The position numbers and the translations under genes were made by a program. Below are positions 5,098-6,045 of a stretch of DNA of 6,045 nucleotides, in pieces. The stretch covers positions 1 through 6,045 of the forward strand of contig JBOZRQ010000012.1 in assembly GCA_050789255.1 (NCBI GenBank), in the 5' to 3' direction. Below the pieces are notes generated by a model. It searched no databases, was not told the DNA's origin, and saw only the letters and a program-made list of their open reading frames with translations. Every line of letters begins with the position of its first letter. The first letter of the stretch is position 1. The stretch is from JBOZRQ01 sp050789255. Its GTDB lineage: Bacteria > Bacillota > Sulfobacillia > Symbiobacteriales > Symbiobacteriaceae.

Positions 5098-5745
5098 ATG
5101 CGAGTTCGGTGGATGTGGTGGATTCTCGTGGCGGGGGTGGTGGGCGCCCTGCTCTGGGCGTGGCCCCTTGTCCGCCCCGCCTTCAGCGGGGGCGTACAGA
5201 CCGCTGCCGACCTGCTGGCCCGCACCGGGGCCTGGGGGCCCTTGGTTGTAATCGTTTTGCAGACCGTGCAGGCGGTGATCTCTCCGCTGCCCTCGTGGCC
5301 GGTGACGGTCGCGGCCGGCGCCCTCTATGGGCCGCTCTTGGGCACCCTGTACTCCCTGGTCGGAGGGATGGTGGGAGCGGCGATCAACTTCGGACTTGCC
5401 CGTCAGCTCGGTCACGCCCTGGTGCGGCGCAAGTTTGGCGAGCGCTGGATCGAGCGCGCCGCCAAGCTGACACCGCTCCACTTCCTGCTCCTCAGCCTGT
5501 TCGGGCGCCTGATCCCCGTGGCCTCCTTCGACATGGTCGCCTACGTCGCTGGCATCAGCAGCATCTCGTTGATGGTCTTCCTCGGCGTCGCCCTGCTGGG
5601 CCAGGCGCCAGCCTTCCTGGCCTACGCCTACTTCGGCAGCGACCTTGCCGCCGCCCAGAGCGCCGGGCTGTGGGGCAGCCTGCTCTTCCTGCTCTTCGTC
5701 GGACTGATCGTCGGCGGCAAGTGGCTCTGGTCCAAGCTCACATAG
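5098..5745 (+). CDS. DedA/TVP38-like VTT-domain membrane protein
   Basis: A 215-residue integral membrane protein of the DedA/TVP38/TMEM64 (VTT, SNARE-associated) superfamily. Members act in phospholipid scrambling or flipping and in envelope homeostasis, but the substrate of this one cannot be read from sequence. Hydrophobic segments are at about 8-26, 46-63, 69-105, 127-150, 156-178 and 188-210. Family features include the glycine-rich stretch GALYGPLLGTLYSLVGGMVG followed by FGLARQLG (74-105), with its conserved Arg, and the motif GRLIPVASFDMVAYVAGISS (136-155). These match the paired re-entrant-loop pattern of VTT proteins. Start: ATG 5098 has TAGGGGGA (5079-5086) about 11 bases upstream, slightly far but better than the next ATG at 5113. 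No own promoter or terminator is evident. It may be transcribed by read-through from the NlpC/P60 gene and into the tRNA. Confidence 0.92.
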   Translation: MRVRWMWWILVAGVVGALLWAWPLVRPAFSGGVQTAADLLARTGAWGPLVVIVLQTVQAVISPLPSWPVTVAAGALYGPLLGTLYSLVGGMVGAAINFGLARQLGHALVRRKFGERWIERAAKLTPLHFLLLSLFGRLIPVASFDMVAYVAGISSISLMVFLGVALLGQAPAFLAYAYFGSDLAAAQSAGLWGSLLFLLFVGLIVGGKWLWSKLT

Positions 5746-5769
5746 CCACATTTTCCCTGCCCCTTCAGC

Positions 5770-5798
5770 TTGACTCTCTCTGCCCGCCTTGCTACAAT
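5770..5798 (+). promoter_or_regulatory. Sigma-A promoter of tRNA-Gly
   Basis: TTGACT (5770-5775) and TACAAT (5793-5798) are separated by exactly 17 bases and each differs from consensus at one base. This is the strongest two-box promoter in the window. Transcription would start near 5805, some 14 bases ahead of the mature tRNA 5' end, as expected for a stable-RNA promoter. Confidence 0.88.
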
Positions 5799-5818
5799 AC
5801 ATCTCGCAGCACGGTTCT

Positions 5819-5893
5819 GCGGGTTTAGCTCAGCGGTAGAGCGACGCCTTGCCAAGGCGTAGGTCGCGAGTTCAAATCTCGTAACCCGCTCCA
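5819..5893 (+). tRNA. tRNA-Gly, anticodon GCC
   Basis: A complete cloverleaf. The acceptor stem pairs GCGGGTT (5819-5825) with AACCCGC (5883-5889). The D arm is GCTC/GAGC (5828-5831, 5839-5842) with GG in the loop. The anticodon stem ACGCC/GGCGT (5844-5848, 5856-5860) carries the loop TTGCCAA with anticodon GCC at 5851-5853, which reads GGC and GGT. The T arm is GCGAG-TTCAAAT-CTCGT. The discriminator is T5890 and the CCA end is encoded (5891-5893), as usual in Bacillota. A strong promoter precedes it and a strong terminator follows, so it is a single-gene unit. Confidence 0.97.
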
Positions 5894-5898
5894 ACATG

Positions 5899-5943
5899 AA
5901 ATCGAAGGTGCCCGTCCCCCAAGGGACGGGCACCTTCGATTTT
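5899..5943 (+). terminator. Very stable Rho-independent terminator after tRNA-Gly
   Basis: A perfect 20-bp stem (5899-5918 with 5923-5942) closes a four-base loop CCAA. The descending arm ends in ATTTT. The stem begins 5 bases after the encoded CCA. The symmetrical A/T ends (AAAT...ATTT) mean it could also stop transcripts arriving from the right-hand side. Confidence 0.9.
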
Positions 5944-5953
5944 GCTAGACACA

Positions 5954-6001
5954 GGTTGAGATTTGAACATGTCGACCTACGCCGTAGGCGTAAGTCGCGA
6001 G
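5954..6001. repeat. tRNA-Gly-derived palindrome
   Basis: CGACCTACGCC (5973-5983) and GGCGTAAGTCG (5987-5997) form an 11-bp inverted repeat with one mismatch and a three-base loop. Its right arm, extended to 6001, copies tRNA positions 5856-5870 in direct orientation with one mismatch in 15 bases. Its left arm, extended leftward to 5954, is an inverted copy of tRNA positions 5856-5886, with blocks of 11, 11 and 4 identical bases separated by small indels or substitutions. The minus-strand copy cannot fold as a tRNA because the T stem does not pair and no anticodon arm or 5' half is present. It may be a degenerate attachment-site remnant or tRNA pseudogene fragment. The rest of 6002-6045 shows nothing I recognise. 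Confidence 0.7.
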
Positions 6002-6045
6002 CGGAGTAAATGCCCGGAACTGACCTCAAGTAGAACGGACAGAAA

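Noticed and set aside
5628..6029. A 133-codon minus-strand frame across the tRNA, containing VTRFELATYALARRRSTAELNP
   Set aside because: That peptide is simply the antisense translation of the tRNA gene, a well-known source of false proteins. The frame also covers the tRNA promoter and terminator and the end of the DedA-like gene.

Overview
The window looks like chromosome from a high-GC Gram-positive bacterium of the Bacillota. The supporting signs are strong Shine-Dalgarno sites, sigma-A-type promoters, compact Rho-independent terminators, a tRNA gene with an encoded CCA end, and cell-envelope proteins typical of that group (VanW/G5, a copper-amine-oxidase-N stalk fused to NlpC/P60). A Symbiobacterium-like organism would fit, but this is inference and no species marker is present.

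Layout. Positions 1-67 (minus) hold the first codons of a gene that leaves the window. It is divergent from an Xre-type regulator (172-852, plus) that appears to carry two helix-turn-helix domains. The roughly 100-base divergent region holds a very good extended -10 promoter and two short dyads. The regulator converges on a TPR-repeat protein (889-1761, minus) across a 13-bp hairpin that ends both transcripts. Upstream of the TPR gene, on the same strand but behind its own terminator, is a 75-residue membrane protein of unknown function (1902-2129, minus) with a long untranslated leader.

From about 2332 all genes run on the plus strand. They are a small transthyretin/carboxypeptidase-regulatory-like beta-sandwich protein, a membrane-anchored VanW/G5 protein, a secreted stalk-NlpC/P60 peptidoglycan hydrolase, a DedA/VTT-family membrane protein, and tRNA-Gly(GCC). 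Terminators follow the VanW gene, the NlpC/P60 gene and the tRNA.

How the parts relate. The plus-strand genes from 2717 to 5745 form an envelope neighbourhood (cell-wall-associated, wall hydrolase, membrane), although internal terminators suggest several transcripts rather than one operon. The regulator/TPR pair could be a split sensor-regulator, but only gene order supports that. The most curious non-coding feature is at the right edge: beyond the tRNA terminator there is an 11-bp imperfect palindrome whose arms are direct and inverted copies of the 3' half of the tRNA. It may be a remnant of an integration site. No CRISPR array, insertion sequence or clearly new multi-gene system is visible.
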